Below, in pieces: positions 38,002 through 59,767 of a stretch of 64,000 nucleotides of DNA; positions within the stretch are counted from its first letter, which is position 1; every line of letters starts with the position of its first letter. Source of the stretch: Cedecea neteri (lineage in GTDB: Bacteria > Pseudomonadota > Gammaproteobacteria > Enterobacterales > Enterobacteriaceae). The DNA is taken from the NCBI RefSeq assembly GCF_000757825.1, contig NZ_CP009451.1, positions 2,976,001 through 3,040,000 of the forward strand. The letters are read 5' to 3'. The notes beneath the pieces were generated by a model. That model saw only the letters and a list, made by a program, of their open reading frames with translations. It did not search any database and had not been told where the DNA came from. Made by a program: the position numbers and the translations under genes.

Positions 38002-39806
38002 TGGAAGGATCTGATTTGCTGCTGGCGGGCGTACTGTTCCTCTTTGCGGCGGTTGTTGCCGTGCCCATTGCCGCTCGTTTAGGTATTGGTGCCGTGCTGG
38101 GCTATTTGCTGGCAGGCATCGCCATTGGCCCGTGGGGCTTAGGTTTTATCAGCGACGTCGATGAAATTCTGCACTTCTCCGAGCTGGGCGTGGTGTTCCT
38201 GATGTTTATCATCGGCCTGGAGCTGAATCCGTCGAAATTATGGCAGCTACGGCGCTCTATATTCGGGGTTGGGGCCGCGCAGGTTATCCTCAGTGCGATT
38301 GTGCTGGCCGGGCTGCTGATGCTGACGAACTTCTCCTGGCAGGCCGCGGTTGTGGGCGGTATCGGTCTTGCGATGTCGTCGACGGCGATGGCGCTGCAGC
38401 TGATGCGGGACAAAAGCATGAACCGCAGCGAGTCCGGCCAACTCGGCTTTTCGGTGCTGCTGTTCCAGGACCTGGCGGTGATCCCCGCTTTGGCGCTGGT
38501 GCCGCTGCTGGCCGGTAACGGGGACGATCATACCGACTGGATTAAAGTTGGCCTGAAGGCGCTGGCGTTTATCGGCATGCTCCTTGGCGGGCGATACCTG
38601 CTTCGCCCGGTGTTCCGCTTTATTGCGGGTTCCGGCGTGCGTGAAGTCTTTACCGCGGCGTCCTTGCTGTTGGTGCTTGGGTCAGCGCTGTTTATGGATG
38701 CGCTTGGTTTCTCCATGGCGCTGGGGACGTTTCTGGCCGGCGTGCTGCTGGCCGAAAGTGAATATCGCCACGAGCTTGAGATTGCTATCGATCCGTTTAA
38801 AGGGCTGCTGCTGGGGCTGTTCTTTATCTCTGTCGGCATGGCGCTAAACCTGGGCGTGTTGTTTACCCATCTTTTGTTGATTGCTGTCAGCGTGGTGGCG
38901 CTGGTCGCGGTAAAAGCCACCATTTTGTATGGCCTGTCTCGCGTCTATGGTTTACGCAGCTCTGAAAGGCTGCAGTTTGCCGGGGTGCTGAGCCAGGGCG
39001 GGGAGTTTGCCTTCGTGCTGTTTTCTGCGGCCGCCTCGCAGAAGCTTTTCCAGGGCGAGCAAATGCCGCTGCTGCTGGTGACGGTGACGCTGTCGATGAT
39101 GACCACGCCGCTGCTGATGAAAGGCGTGGATGCCATACTTGCCCGGCGCTTTAACCCTGGTGATGAGACCGAAGAGACGCCTTACGTTGAGGACGATCAT
39201 CCGCAGGTCATCATCGTCGGGTTTGGGCGCTTTGGTCAGGTCATTGGCCGCCTGCTGATGGCTAACAAGATGAGAATCACCGTCCTTGAAAGGGATATCA
39301 GCGCCGTAAGCCTGATGAGGAAGTACGGCTATAAGGTGTATTACGGGGATGCGACGGAAGTGGAGCTGCTGCGTTCTGCTGGCGCAGAAGCGGCGAAATC
39401 CATTGTTATTACCTGCAATGAGCCGGAGGATACGATGCAGATTGTCCACCTCTGTCAACAACACTTTCCACACCTTGCCATTCTGGCGCGTGCTCGCGGG
39501 CGTGTTGAAGCACATGAACTGCTGCAGGCCGGCGTTAAACTGTTCTCGCGGGAAACTTTTTCCAGTGCCCTCGAGCTGGGACGTAAAGCATTGCTCACGC
39601 TAGGAATGCATCCGCATCAGGCGCACCGCGCGCAGCAGCACTTCCGCCGTCTGGATATGCGTATGCTGCGTGAGCTAATGCCCATCCATACCGATAGCGC
39701 GCAGATTTCCAGGGTGCGTGAAGCCCGCCGTGAGCTGGAAGAGATTTTCGAACGTGAAATGCAACAAGAGCGTCGGCAGCTGGACGGCTGGGACGAATTT
39801 GAATAG
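38001..39806 (+). CDS. kefB: Glutathione-regulated potassium efflux protein KefB
   Basis: 601 residues, the E. coli length. The N-terminal CPA2 antiporter-like membrane domain spans about 1-380 with some 12-13 helices ([19 protein letters not shown] near 25-43). A cytoplasmic RCK_N/TrkA-N domain with [14 protein letters not shown] (about 405-418) binds glutathione and NAD(H). A C-terminal charged coiled tail ends it. Glutathione keeps it closed, and glutathione-electrophile adducts open it. The start overlaps kefG by one base, ensuring co-production of channel and activator. The longer frame starting inside kefG is not used. Confidence 0.96.
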   Translation: MEGSDLLLAGVLFLFAAVVAVPIAARLGIGAVLGYLLAGIAIGPWGLGFISDVDEILHFSELGVVFLMFIIGLELNPSKLWQLRRSIFGVGAAQVILSAIVLAGLLMLTNFSWQAAVVGGIGLAMSSTAMALQLMRDKSMNRSESGQLGFSVLLFQDLAVIPALALVPLLAGNGDDHTDWIKVGLKALAFIGMLLGGRYLLRPVFRFIAGSGVREVFTAASLLLVLGSALFMDALGFSMALGTFLAGVLLAESEYRHELEIAIDPFKGLLLGLFFISVGMALNLGVLFTHLLLIAVSVVALVAVKATILYGLSRVYGLRSSERLQFAGVLSQGGEFAFVLFSAAASQKLFQGEQMPLLLVTVTLSMMTTPLLMKGVDAILARRFNPGDETEETPYVEDDHPQVIIVGFGRFGQVIGRLLMANKMRITVLERDISAVSLMRKYGYKVYYGDATEVELLRSAGAEAAKSIVITCNEPEDTMQIVHLCQQHFPHLAILARARGRVEAHELLQAGVKLFSRETFSSALELGRKALLTLGMHPHQAHRAQQHFRRLDMRMLRELMPIHTDSAQISRVREARRELEEIFEREMQQERRQLDGWDEFE

Positions 39807-39905
39807 TAAGCCAGCCCGTTGAAGAAATACCTACGATAGAGATTTGATCGGCGGAAGCAAGAAATAAACCAGGAAAATCAATTTATTGATTTTCGCCAGA
39901 TAACC

Positions 39906-39941
39906 AAAAAGAGGGAAAAACCACGCTATTTCCCTCTTTTT
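39906..39941 (+). terminator. Strong terminator between kefB and yheV
   Basis: Perfect 13-base arms AAAAAGAGGGAAA (39906-39918) and TTTCCCTCTTTTT (39929-39941) with a 10-base loop. The A and T tails allow bidirectional action. It lies only 20 bases before the yheV start. Confidence 0.92.
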
Positions 39942-39961
39942 CAGAACATCAGGTGAAGCCA

Positions 39962-40162
39962 ATGTCAGTGCGTAAACGTTTTATTGCCGGGGCCGTTTGC
40001 CCCAAGTGCCAGGCGAAGGATTCCCTTGCCCTGTGGCGTGAGAACAACGTCGATATCGTTGAGTGCGTGAAGTGCGGCCACCAGATGCGCGAGGCGGATA
40101 AGCAGGTTCGCGAGCACGTTCGTGAGCAGGAACAGGTGATAGGGATTTTTCATCCCGACTAG
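39962..40162 (+). CDS. yheV: YheV, zinc-ribbon-like small protein
   Basis: 66 residues from ATG 39962 with an AGGTGA site, matching E. coli YheV length. Four cysteines in two CxxC pairs (CPKC and CVKC, about 27 residues apart) make a zinc ribbon. Function unknown. It follows kefB but the strong hairpin just upstream should block readthrough, so it may have its own promoter within the 20 bases plus stem, or depend on leakage. slyD follows after 98 bases. Confidence 0.92.
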   Translation: MSVRKRFIAGAVCPKCQAKDSLALWRENNVDIVECVKCGHQMREADKQVREHVREQEQVIGIFHPD

Positions 40163-40260
40163 CGAGATGAAGCAGCTTTTTTTAAGCTAGAGAGTACAGC
40201 GGCGCAGATTTCCGTTACAATCTGCGCCAGTTTTTTCCCTACGCTCGTTCAGGAGATATC

Positions 40261-40851
40261 ATGAAAGTAGCAAAAGACCTGGTGGTCAGCCTGGCTTATC
40301 AGGTACGTACAGAAGACGGTGTGTTGGTCGATGAGTCTCCGGTGAGCGCGCCGCTGGACTACCTGCACGGTCACGGCTCCCTGATTTCTGGCCTGGAAAC
40401 GGCGCTGGATGGTCACGAAGTTGGCGACAAGTTTGACGTTGAAGTAGGCGCAAACGACGCTTACGGTCAGTACGACGAAAACCTGGTGCAGCGTGTACCG
40501 AAAGACGTCTTCATGGGCGTTGACGAGCTGCAGGTTGGTATGCGCTTTATGGCGGAAACCGATCAGGGTCCCGTTCCGGTTGAAATTACCGAAGTGGAAG
40601 ACGAGCACGTTGTGGTTGACGGCAACCATATGCTGGCTGGCCAGAACCTGAAGTTCAACGTTGAAGTTGTGGCGATTCGCGAAGCGACCGAAGAAGAGCT
40701 GGCTCACGGCCACGTTCACGGCGAGCACGATCATCATCACGACCACGACCACGACCATGACGGCTGCTGCGGCGGTCATGGCCACGATCACGACCATGGC
40801 CACGAGCAGGGTAAAGGTGGTTGCGGCAACGGCGGCTGTGGCTGCCACTGA
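40261..40851 (+). CDS. slyD: SlyD, FKBP-type peptidyl-prolyl isomerase and metallochaperone
   Basis: 196 residues. N-terminal FKBP domain (about 1-69 and 129-145) interrupted by the chaperone insert-in-flap domain (about 70-128). Typical segments are HGHGSLISGLETALDGHEVGD (split at the GLE turn) and DAYGQYDENLVQRVP. The C-terminal 50 residues are rich in His and Cys (HEHDHHHDHD runs and GGCGNGGCGC), the nickel-binding tail used for hydrogenase maturation. ATG 40261 follows CAGGAGATATC. A terminator shared with slyX follows. Confidence 0.97.
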   Translation: MKVAKDLVVSLAYQVRTEDGVLVDESPVSAPLDYLHGHGSLISGLETALDGHEVGDKFDVEVGANDAYGQYDENLVQRVPKDVFMGVDELQVGMRFMAETDQGPVPVEITEVEDEHVVVDGNHMLAGQNLKFNVEVVAIREATEEELAHGHVHGEHDHHHDHDHDHDGCCGGHGHDHDHGHEQGKGGCGNGGCGCH

Positions 40852-40866
40852 TCGCTGTAAAGAGAG

Positions 40867-40892
40867 AAAAGGCCGCATTAGCGGCCTTTTTT
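40867..40892. terminator. Bidirectional terminator between slyD and slyX
   Basis: Perfect 10-base arms AAAAGGCCGC (40867-40876) and GCGGCCTTTT (40881-40890) with an ATTA loop and T6 tail. It serves both convergent genes. Confidence 0.94.
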
Positions 40893-40903
40893 ACATCTGC
40901 AAT

Positions 40904-41122
40904 TCAGTAATGCGGCGGCGGCGTCTCTTCAGACTCAGAGGCGATCATCGACGGCTGGCTTGCCTTCAGTTTTTCAACCAGCAGGCGGAAATGCTCGCGA
41001 AGTTTGGCCATCTCAAGTTCGTGCGCCGTCACGGTCTGATTCAGCTCTTCAATCGTTATCTCCTGAAATGCAAGACGACTCTCGAGATCTTCCAGCCGTT
41101 GTTCGGTGGATTTAGGGTGCAT
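40904..41122 (-). CDS. slyX: SlyX, small coiled-coil protein
   Basis: 72 residues from the ATG at 41122, which has a GAGGATCC ribosome site; a much longer in-frame extension upstream is rejected because only this start gives the family length. Almost entirely a coiled coil ([16 protein letters not shown]) with the characteristic C terminus ETPPPHY. Function unknown despite its neighbour slyD. It is divergent from fkpA with 231 bases between. Confidence 0.94.
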   Translation of the reverse strand: MHPKSTEQRLEDLESRLAFQEITIEELNQTVTAHELEMAKLREHFRLLVEKLKASQPSMIASESEETPPPHY

Positions 41123-41209
41123 GGCGGATCCTCTTCTGCCTGCGGGATGGACAATATGCGGTGATTTTACTGAAAATGACTCAGCTTTACAGCGCAGAAG
41201 CACTTTGAA

Positions 41210-41239
41210 GGAAACTTCTTTAAACAAAAAGAATCTCAA
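41210..41239 (+). promoter_or_regulatory. Candidate sigma-E promoter of fkpA
   Basis: GGAAACTT (41210-41217) and TCTCAA (41234-41239) with a 16-base spacer resemble the sigma-E -35 and -10 elements. E. coli fkpA belongs to the sigma-E envelope-stress regulon. The predicted leader would be about 105 bases. Confidence 0.6.
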
Positions 41240-41353
41240 TTTGACTCGATAACTCGCTGAGAGATTGTGTAGATTTCTTTCACGACGTTATAGTACGTCA
41301 CTTAGCTTATTTGAAAAACCTGGGGTGAGAGGCCCCGGCCCTTGGAGAAATGG

Positions 41354-42184
41354 ATGAAATCATTATTTAAAGTAACGCTTCTGGCGACCACAATGGCCGT
41401 TGCCCTTAATGCTCCTGCTTTTGCCGCACCCGCTGCTGCGAAAGATGCGCCTGCTGCCGCTCAGGCTGACAGCAAAGCTGCCTTTAAGAACGACGATCAG
41501 AAAGCGGCCTATGCGCTGGGTGCTTCACTTGGGCGTTACATGGAAAACTCCCTGAAAGAGCAAGAGAAACTGGGCATCACTCTGGACAAAGCTCAGCTGA
41601 TCGCCGGCGTACAGGATGCGTTTGCTGATAAGAGCAAACTGTCTGACCAGGACATCGAGCAAACTCTGCAGGCGTTTGAGACTCGCGTAAAAACCTCCGC
41701 TCAGGAGAAAATGGAAAAAGACGCTAAACAGAACGCAGACAAAGGCAAAACCTTCCGCGATGCTTTCGCCAAAGAGAAAGGCGTTAAAACTTCGTCTACT
41801 GGCCTGATGTATAAAGTTGAGAAAGACGGTACCGGCGATGCGCCAAAAGATACCGATACCGTTGTGGTTAACTACAAAGGTACGCTGATCGACGGTAAAG
41901 AGTTTGATAACTCTTACACCCGTGGTGAGCCTCTTTCCTTCCGTCTTGATGGCGTTATCCCAGGCTGGACTGAAGGCCTGAAAAACATCAAGAAAGGCGG
42001 CAAAATCAAGCTGGTTATTCCACCAGAGCTGGCTTACGGTAAAACTGGCGTTCCAGGGATCCCTGCCAACTCCACGCTGGTGTTTGAAGTTGAGCTGCTG
42101 GACATTAAACAGGCGCCAAAAGCTGACGCTAAACCTGCAGCAGCAGCGGATGCCAAAGCGGCTGACGCAGCAAAAAGCAAGTAA
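41354..42184 (+). CDS. fkpA: FkpA, periplasmic FKBP-type peptidyl-prolyl isomerase
   Basis: 276 residues from ATG 41354 with GGAG six bases upstream. It has a signal peptide (MKSLFKVTLLATTMAVAL, cleavage after AFA near 24), an N-terminal helical dimerisation/chaperone domain (about 40-140) and a C-terminal FKBP domain with DTVVVNYKGTLIDGKEFDNS (split) and GVIPGWTEGLKN. It ends in an Ala/Lys/Asp-rich tail. It assists folding of outer-membrane and periplasmic proteins as a dimer. A good terminator follows. Confidence 0.97.
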   Translation: MKSLFKVTLLATTMAVALNAPAFAAPAAAKDAPAAAQADSKAAFKNDDQKAAYALGASLGRYMENSLKEQEKLGITLDKAQLIAGVQDAFADKSKLSDQDIEQTLQAFETRVKTSAQEKMEKDAKQNADKGKTFRDAFAKEKGVKTSSTGLMYKVEKDGTGDAPKDTDTVVVNYKGTLIDGKEFDNSYTRGEPLSFRLDGVIPGWTEGLKNIKKGGKIKLVIPPELAYGKTGVPGIPANSTLVFEVELLDIKQAPKADAKPAAAADAKAADAAKSK

Positions 42185-42200
42185 TTTTCTGGCAGTTTGA

Positions 42201-42232
42201 ACCGCCGCCCATCGGGCGGCGGTTTTGTTTTT
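42201..42232 (+). terminator. Intrinsic terminator after fkpA
   Basis: ACCGCCGCCC (42201-42210) and GGGCGGCGGT (42214-42223), loop ATC, followed by TTTGTTTTT. Confidence 0.93.
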
Positions 42233-42392
42233 GGGACTTGCTTTATTTTCCCCCACGCGCAATGAGGAGAATAAAGACTGGAAAGCACGTCTTACGTTGT
42301 ATTACCTTAGCGGGCAGCGTTTCAACCGAGTATGAGTCTGCCCTGACACCATCAAAGCGCGACAGGCTCTCATTAGAGGGTGGTATTTTTAC

Positions 42393-43121
42393 ATGTCCAA
42401 TTCGCTTTTAACCAACGAAACCAGTGAACTCGATTTACTGGACCAGCGTCCTTTTGAGCAAACCGACTTCGAAATCTTAAAATCCTATGAAGCGGTTGTG
42501 GACGGGTTAGCGATGCTGATTGGCTCCCATTGCGAAATCGTTCTGCATTCCTTGCAGGACCTGAAATGTTCAGCCATTCGTATTGCTAATGGTGAACATA
42601 CCGGGCGAAAAATAGGCTCGCCAATCACCGATCTGGCGCTGCGCATGTTGCACGATATGACCGGCGCCGATAGCAGCGTATCAAAGTGCTACTTTACCCG
42701 CGCGAAAAGCGGCGTTCTGATGAAATCGGTGACCATTGCGATTCGCAACCGTGACCAGCGCGTGATTGGTTTGCTGTGCATCAACATGAACCTCGACGTG
42801 CCGTTCTCCCAGATTATGTCGACCTTTGTGCCACCAGAAACGCAGGATCAGGAAGTGCCGTCCTCGGTGAACTTTGCCTCCTCCGTTGAAGACCTGGTGA
42901 TGCAAACGCTTGAATTCACAATCGAAGAAGTGAATGCCGATCGCAACGTGTCGAACAACGCCAAGAACCGCCAGATAGTCCTTAACCTCTACGAGAAAGG
43001 CATCTTCGATATCAAAGATGCGATTAACCAGGTTGCCGACCGCCTGAACATTTCCAAACACACCGTTTATCTCTACATCCGCCAGTTCAAAAACGGCGAC
43101 TTCCTCGGCCAGGATAAGTAA
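42393..43121 (+). CDS. yheO: YheO, PAS-like/helix-turn-helix regulator
   Basis: 242 residues. The N-terminal YheO-type PAS-like domain (about 25-145; motif [14 protein letters not shown]) is followed by a C-terminal helix-turn-helix (about 195-235; [24 protein letters not shown], split at NIS). It is probably a DNA-binding regulator; its targets are not known to me. It stands directly before tusDCB with a one-base overlap (TAATG), so it is part of the same transcript as the sulfur-relay genes. Confidence 0.93.
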   Translation: MSNSLLTNETSELDLLDQRPFEQTDFEILKSYEAVVDGLAMLIGSHCEIVLHSLQDLKCSAIRIANGEHTGRKIGSPITDLALRMLHDMTGADSSVSKCYFTRAKSGVLMKSVTIAIRNRDQRVIGLLCINMNLDVPFSQIMSTFVPPETQDQEVPSSVNFASSVEDLVMQTLEFTIEEVNADRNVSNNAKNRQIVLNLYEKGIFDIKDAINQVADRLNISKHTVYLYIRQFKNGDFLGQDK

Positions 43122-43507
43122 TGCGCTTTGCGTTGATGGTTACCGGGCCGGCTTATGGTACTCAGCAGGCGAGTAGCGCGCTGCTGTTTGCCCGAGCATT
43201 GCTGGCGGAAGGCCATATGCTTGAGAGCGTTTTTTTCTATCGCGAGGGGATTTATAACGCTAATCAGCTGACCGCGCCGGCAAACGATGAGGTTGATCTG
43301 GTCCGCGAGTGGCAGTTGCTGAGCTCGCAGCACGGTGTCGCGCTGCACATCTGCGTGGCCGCGGCATTGCGTCGCGGTGTGACCGATGAAGAACAGGCGA
43401 AATCTTTGGGACTCAACGTCAGTAATCTTCAGCCCGGCTTTACGCTTAGTGGGCTGGGAGCGCTGGCGGAAGCCGCGCTGACCTGTGAAAGAATGGTGCA
43501 ATTCTGA
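43121..43507 (+). CDS. tusD: Sulfurtransferase TusD
   Basis: 128 residues. DsrE-like fold; active cysteine is Cys78 in [12 protein letters not shown]. In the TusBCD hexamer it accepts persulfide sulfur from TusA and passes it to TusE and MnmA for 2-thiouridine of tRNA wobble positions. It overlaps yheO and tusC by one base each. Confidence 0.97.
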   Translation: MRFALMVTGPAYGTQQASSALLFARALLAEGHMLESVFFYREGIYNANQLTAPANDEVDLVREWQLLSSQHGVALHICVAAALRRGVTDEEQAKSLGLNVSNLQPGFTLSGLGALAEAALTCERMVQF

Positions 43508-43866
43508 TGAAGCGTGTGGCTTTTGTGTTCCGCTCTGCGCCGCACGGCAGCACGTCTGGTCGGGAAGGGCTGGATGCGTTATTGGCGACGTCAGCACTGT
43601 CTGAAGAAATCGGCGTGTTCTTTGTCGGTGACGGCGTTCTGCAGCTCCTGCCGAATCAACAGCCGGCAAAAGTGCTGGGCAGAGACTACATCGCTACCTT
43701 CCGCGTTTTGCCGCTGTACGACATCGAGCAATGTTTTCTCTGTGCAGCTTCATTGAGCGAGAGAGGGCTGTCGGCTCAGTCATCCTGGGTTATCGATGCC
43801 GAAGTGCTGGAGCCTGATGCACTGAGGGAAAAGTTAAACCAGTACGATGTTGTACTCACCTTCTGA
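43507..43866 (+). CDS. tusC: Sulfur-relay protein TusC
   Basis: 119 residues, DsrF-like subunit of the TusBCD complex. It begins [22 protein letters not shown] (split at SAPH), the family N terminus. It has structural rather than catalytic importance, as the active cysteine is in TusD. Its ATG overlaps the tusD stop by one base (TGATG), and tusB starts 7 bases after its own stop. Confidence 0.96.
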   Translation: MKRVAFVFRSAPHGSTSGREGLDALLATSALSEEIGVFFVGDGVLQLLPNQQPAKVLGRDYIATFRVLPLYDIEQCFLCAASLSERGLSAQSSWVIDAEVLEPDALREKLNQYDVVLTF

Positions 43867-43873
43867 GGCACCC

Positions 43874-44161
43874 ATGCTGCATACCCTACGTCAGTCGCCC
43901 TTTCAGTGTGATATCAGCGAGATGCTGCGCTATGTGCAGCCTGGCGACGATCTGCTGCTGATAGAAGATGGCGTGATTGCCGCGCTGAATAACAGCCGGG
44001 CGCTTGAATTACTGCTTTCAGCCCCCATTACTGTCAACGTTCTACGAGAAGATGTTGAAGCCCGTGGCCTGGCTGTTCAAATTTCACCCAAAATTGGGCT
44101 TGTCGACTATACTGACTTCGTCAGATTAGTGATAAAACATGACCAGCAGTTCGCCTGGTGA
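43874..44161 (+). CDS. tusB: Sulfur-relay protein TusB
   Basis: 95 residues from ATG 43874 with GAGG upstream; an in-frame start 27 bases earlier would overlap tusC and is rejected. DsrH-like third subunit of TusBCD, with LLLIEDGVIAAL and the C-terminal VDYTDFVRLVIKHDQ. It is the last gene before the str operon promoter; no clear intrinsic terminator separates them. Confidence 0.96.
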   Translation: MLHTLRQSPFQCDISEMLRYVQPGDDLLLIEDGVIAALNNSRALELLLSAPITVNVLREDVEARGLAVQISPKIGLVDYTDFVRLVIKHDQQFAW

Positions 44162-44182
44162 TGGCGGAATGCTGTATATTTC

Positions 44183-45226
<1,044 letters not shown>

Positions 45227-45310
45227 TAAATCCTTCGTAGTGTTACCCAAGCGGGCGCTTCATGAAGCTGCCCGCTTTGGGTTACTTAACTTGAACGTCC
45301 CAGGATATAG

Positions 45311-47434
<2,124 letters not shown>

Positions 47435-47448
47435 GCCAACGCTTTTAA

Positions 47449-48690
<1,242 letters not shown>

Positions 48691-48717
48691 TCCTCTGATA
48701 CTTTAATGCAATAATGG

Positions 48718-48744
48718 AAAGGGCATCTTCGGATGCCCTTTTTT
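48718..48744 (+). terminator. str operon terminator
   Basis: GGGCATC (48721-48727) and GATGCCC (48732-48738) around a TTCG tetraloop, followed by T6. Strong intrinsic terminator. Confidence 0.95.
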
Positions 48745-48879
48745 ATGCCCAAAAACCAGCGTTGACGAAAACGGAAGGCAGCTTTGCACAACGTAAAGGC
48801 TTGCCTGTTAGCCGTTGGCGCCCGTTTTTGCATTTGATTACCATTCTCTACATCCTACCTCGCCCGATCCCTTGTAAAG

Positions 48880-48898
48880 CCAATCATTCTCATTTACA
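48880..48898 (+). promoter_or_regulatory. Candidate Fur box upstream of bfd
   Basis: The reverse complement TGTAAATGAGAATGATTGG contains the AATGAGAATGATT pattern typical of Fur sites (repeated NATAAT-like hexamers). It lies about 30 bases before the bfd ATG. E. coli bfd is Fur-repressed. By-eye match only. Confidence 0.55.
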
Positions 48899-48927
48899 AT
48901 TTGCGCAGTTTTTGAGCGGGAGTGATC

Positions 48928-49122
48928 ATGTACGTTTGCTTGTGTAATGGTGTCAGTGATAAGACAATTCGTCAGGCGGTGAGACAACACCATCCTCAGT
49001 CTTTTCAGCAGCTTAGGAAGTTTATCCCGGTTGGTAATCAATGCGGTAAGTGCGTTCGTCAGGCCCGCGAAATTATGCAAGATGAACTGATGCAGATCCC
49101 GGAATTTAAAGAGATCGCTTAA
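48928..49122 (+). CDS. bfd: Bacterioferritin-associated ferredoxin
   Basis: 64 residues from ATG 48928 with a GGGAGTG site. [2Fe-2S] ferredoxin with the unusual cysteine spacing CLC (residues 4 and 6) and CGKC (about 38-41). It binds the bacterioferritin shell and passes electrons to the core so that stored iron is released under iron starvation. bfr follows 71 bases downstream in the same direction. In E. coli chiA lies upstream; here the tufA terminator does. Confidence 0.97.
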   Translation: MYVCLCNGVSDKTIRQAVRQHHPQSFQQLRKFIPVGNQCGKCVRQAREIMQDELMQIPEFKEIA

Positions 49123-49193
49123 AACACGCTCATTTTTTTGACTTACACCCCGCGACATCTACGCTTCAATAAGTGGAAGCGGAGGATGTCAAA

Positions 49194-49667
49194 ATGAAAG
49201 GTGATGTTAAGATAATAAATTATCTCAATAAATTATTGGGAAACGAGCTTGTCGCGATTAACCAGTATTTTCTGCATGCCCGTATGTTTAAAAACTGGGG
49301 ATTAAAACGTCTTAATGACGTCGAGTATCATGAGTCAATCGATGAAATGAAGCACGCCGATAGGTACATCGAGCGTATTCTTTTTCTCGAAGGCATTCCA
49401 AACCTGCAGGATCTTGGCAAGCTTGGCATCGGTGAAGATGTCGAAGAGATGCTTCGTTCTGACCTGAAGCTGGAGCTGGATGGTGCTAAGGACCTGCGCG
49501 AAGCCATCGCCTATGCCGACAAAGTTCATGACTACGTCAGTCGCGATCTGATGATTGAAATTCTGGCCGATGAAGAAGGCCATATCGACTGGCTCGAAAC
49601 TGAACTGGATTTGATTCAAAAATTGGGTATCCAGAACTATCTGCAGGCGCAGATACGCGAAGAGTGA
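49194..49667 (+). CDS. bfr: Bacterioferritin
   Basis: 157 residues from ATG 49194 with GGAGG nine bases upstream. 24-subunit haem-containing iron store. The ferroxidase residues are in place: Glu18 (NELVAINQY), Glu51 and His54 (SIDEMKHAD), Glu94 and the later DEEGH pair with His130. The haem ligand is Met52. It oxidises Fe(II) and stores it as a mineral. Convergent with the prepilin peptidase gene across a shared terminator. Confidence 0.98.
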   Translation: MKGDVKIINYLNKLLGNELVAINQYFLHARMFKNWGLKRLNDVEYHESIDEMKHADRYIERILFLEGIPNLQDLGKLGIGEDVEEMLRSDLKLELDGAKDLREAIAYADKVHDYVSRDLMIEILADEEGHIDWLETELDLIQKLGIQNYLQAQIREE

Positions 49668-49680
49668 CCCCAACCCTGCT

Positions 49681-49705
49681 AAGACAGAGGGCTTTCCTCT
49701 GTCTT
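49681..49705. terminator. Bidirectional terminator between bfr and the prepilin peptidase gene
   Basis: Perfect 10-base arms AAGACAGAGG (49681-49690) and CCTCTGTCTT (49696-49705) around GCTTT. T-rich sequence follows on the right, so it mainly ends bfr. Confidence 0.85.
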
Positions 49706-49716
49706 CTCCTCTCTTC

Positions 49717-50196
49717 TTACCCAAATACCCGCCAGACAAAATTTCCCCAGCCTGCAATGGCCAGCCAGGGACCTAAAGGCATTTCTACGATCCTGCAGCG
49801 TTTGAACAGATAAAGTGCCCCGGCAAAAATAAGGCCCAGTAACGAAGCGACCGTGATAACGAGCGGCAAATTTTGCCAGGTGTTCCAGGCACCAATGGCG
49901 GCCAGCAGCTTGAAGTCACCATAGCCGAGCCCTTCTTTACCCGTCGCATAATGGAATAACTGAAAAATAATCCACAGAAAAAGATAGCCGGCTACGGCAC
50001 CGTAAACGGCATGGTAGACATTATGTGGATTCACCAGACTATGAAAAAGCAACCCAAGCCACAGCAGGGGAAGGGTAAGTCTGTCAGGCAGCAGCATGGT
50101 CCGGAAATCAATAATGCTTAGCGCAAGCGCAAAACAGAAATAGAGCACGGTTGCCGCGGCTACCGGCAGGACGGACTGTATGTCGGTCGAAATCAT
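49717..50196 (-). CDS. gspO: Short prepilin peptidase, GspO/HofD-like (A24 family)
   Basis: 159 residues from the ATG at 50196, which has GAGG seven bases upstream. A longer frame extends upstream but its added 59 residues are polar, low in family likeness and overlap promoter DNA. The two catalytic aspartates of type IV prepilin peptidases are Asp30 in LSIIDFRTMLLPD and Asp94 in GLGYGDFK, 64 residues apart as in TcpJ. Compared with E. coli GspO (225 residues) it lacks the N-terminal part (first membrane region); no cysteine-rich methyltransferase domain is present. It keeps the GspO position convergent with bfr, but the rest of the gsp type II secretion operon is absent. It could process the pilins assembled by HofM-Q. 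Confidence 0.8.
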   Translation of the reverse strand: MISTDIQSVLPVAAATVLYFCFALALSIIDFRTMLLPDRLTLPLLWLGLLFHSLVNPHNVYHAVYGAVAGYLFLWIIFQLFHYATGKEGLGYGDFKLLAAIGAWNTWQNLPLVITVASLLGLIFAGALYLFKRCRIVEMPLGPWLAIAGWGNFVWRVFG

Positions 50197-50378
50197 CTTT
50201 GTACCTCGGCTTAGCATGTAACTGCCGGATGCTACTCCGTTGCGTTGGTCACTCCTACTCCCTCCCGAAACAGGCTTTTGATGCTGCGAAGCGCCCCGCA
50301 AATGTGTCCGTATACTGTGTTTACTGAGCCATGAGATAACTAAATAGAGGGTGTCGGCGAAATTTCGACCCACATAGC
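50197..50378. other. Intergenic region upstream of the S10 promoter
   Basis: The left part of a 399-base gap between the prepilin peptidase gene and rpsJ. An apparent open frame on the minus strand continuing the peptidase upstream is polar and has no recognisable domain. If E. coli-like gsp genes were once here, I see no clear remnant. No repeat or hairpin of note. Confidence 0.4.
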
Positions 50379-50907
<529 letters not shown>

Positions 50908-50926
50908 TCAGGTCATTGACGATTGA

Positions 50927-53322
<2,396 letters not shown>

Positions 53323-53335
53323 TTTTAGAGGATAA

Positions 53336-53617
<282 letters not shown>

Positions 53618-53622
53618 GGTAG

Positions 53623-55548
<1,926 letters not shown>

Positions 55549-55568
55549 TACAGTAAGCCTTCTCAAAC

Positions 55569-55603
55569 AAATAAACGGCTCAGCGATGAGCCGTTTATTT
55601 TTT
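55569..55603 (+). terminator. S10 operon terminator
   Basis: Perfect 14-base arms AAATAAACGGCTCA (55569-55582) and TGAGCCGTTTATTT (55587-55600) around GCGA, with a T6 tail. The strongest terminator in the window. Confidence 0.96.
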
Positions 55604-55604
55604 C

Positions 55605-56965
<1,361 letters not shown>

Positions 56966-56970
56966 GGTAG

Positions 56971-57285
<315 letters not shown>

Positions 57286-57312
57286 TTGTCACCAATTGAA
57301 TCACGGGAGTAG

Positions 57313-57711
<399 letters not shown>

Positions 57712-57724
57712 TTGGAGGAATAAA

Positions 57725-58258
57725 ATGTCTCGTGTTGCTAAAGCACCGGTCGTTGTTCCTGCAGGCGTAGAGGTAAAACTCAACGGTCAGGTTATTTCGA
57801 TCAAAGGTAAAAACGGCGAGCTGACTCGTACTATCAACGATGCTGTTGAAGTAAAACACGCTGAAAATGCTCTGACTTTCGCTCCGCGCGAAGGTTTTGC
57901 AAACGCGTGGGCCCAAGCGGGTACCACTCGTGCGTTGTTGAACTCAATGGTTGTCGGTGTTACCGAAGGCTTCACTAAGAAGCTGCAGCTGGTTGGTGTA
58001 GGTTATCGTGCAGCCGTTAAAGGCGACGTGGTGAATTTAGCCTTGGGCTTCTCTCACCCTGTTGAGCATAAGCTGCCGGCAGGTATCACTGCTGAATGTC
58101 CGACTCAAACTGAAATCGTGCTGAAAGGCGCTGATAAGCAGATGATCGGTCAGGTTGCAGCAGATCTGCGCGCCTACCGTCGTCCTGAGCCTTATAAAGG
58201 CAAGGGTGTTCGTTACGCCGACGAAGTCGTGCGTACCAAAGAGGCTAAGAAGAAGTAA
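57725..58258 (+). CDS. rplF: 50S ribosomal protein L6
   Basis: 177 residues, two similar alpha-beta domains near the factor-binding site and sarcin-ricin loop. [19 protein letters not shown] and the C-terminal [16 protein letters not shown] are diagnostic. GGAGG lies before ATG 57725. Confidence 0.99.
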   Translation: MSRVAKAPVVVPAGVEVKLNGQVISIKGKNGELTRTINDAVEVKHAENALTFAPREGFANAWAQAGTTRALLNSMVVGVTEGFTKKLQLVGVGYRAAVKGDVVNLALGFSHPVEHKLPAGITAECPTQTEIVLKGADKQMIGQVAADLRAYRRPEPYKGKGVRYADEVVRTKEAKKK

Positions 58259-58621
<363 letters not shown>

Positions 58622-58626
58622 GGTAG

Positions 58627-59760
<1,134 letters not shown>

Positions 59761-59767
59761 GTAGCAG

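Noticed and set aside
40249..40878. Open frame opposite slyD
   Set aside because: Produced by the His/Asp-rich slyD tail read in antisense (Val/Met-rich repeats); slyD is certain.
48714..48947. 77-codon open frame across the str terminator
   Set aside because: It starts within the tufA terminator and overlaps bfd; no initiation signal.
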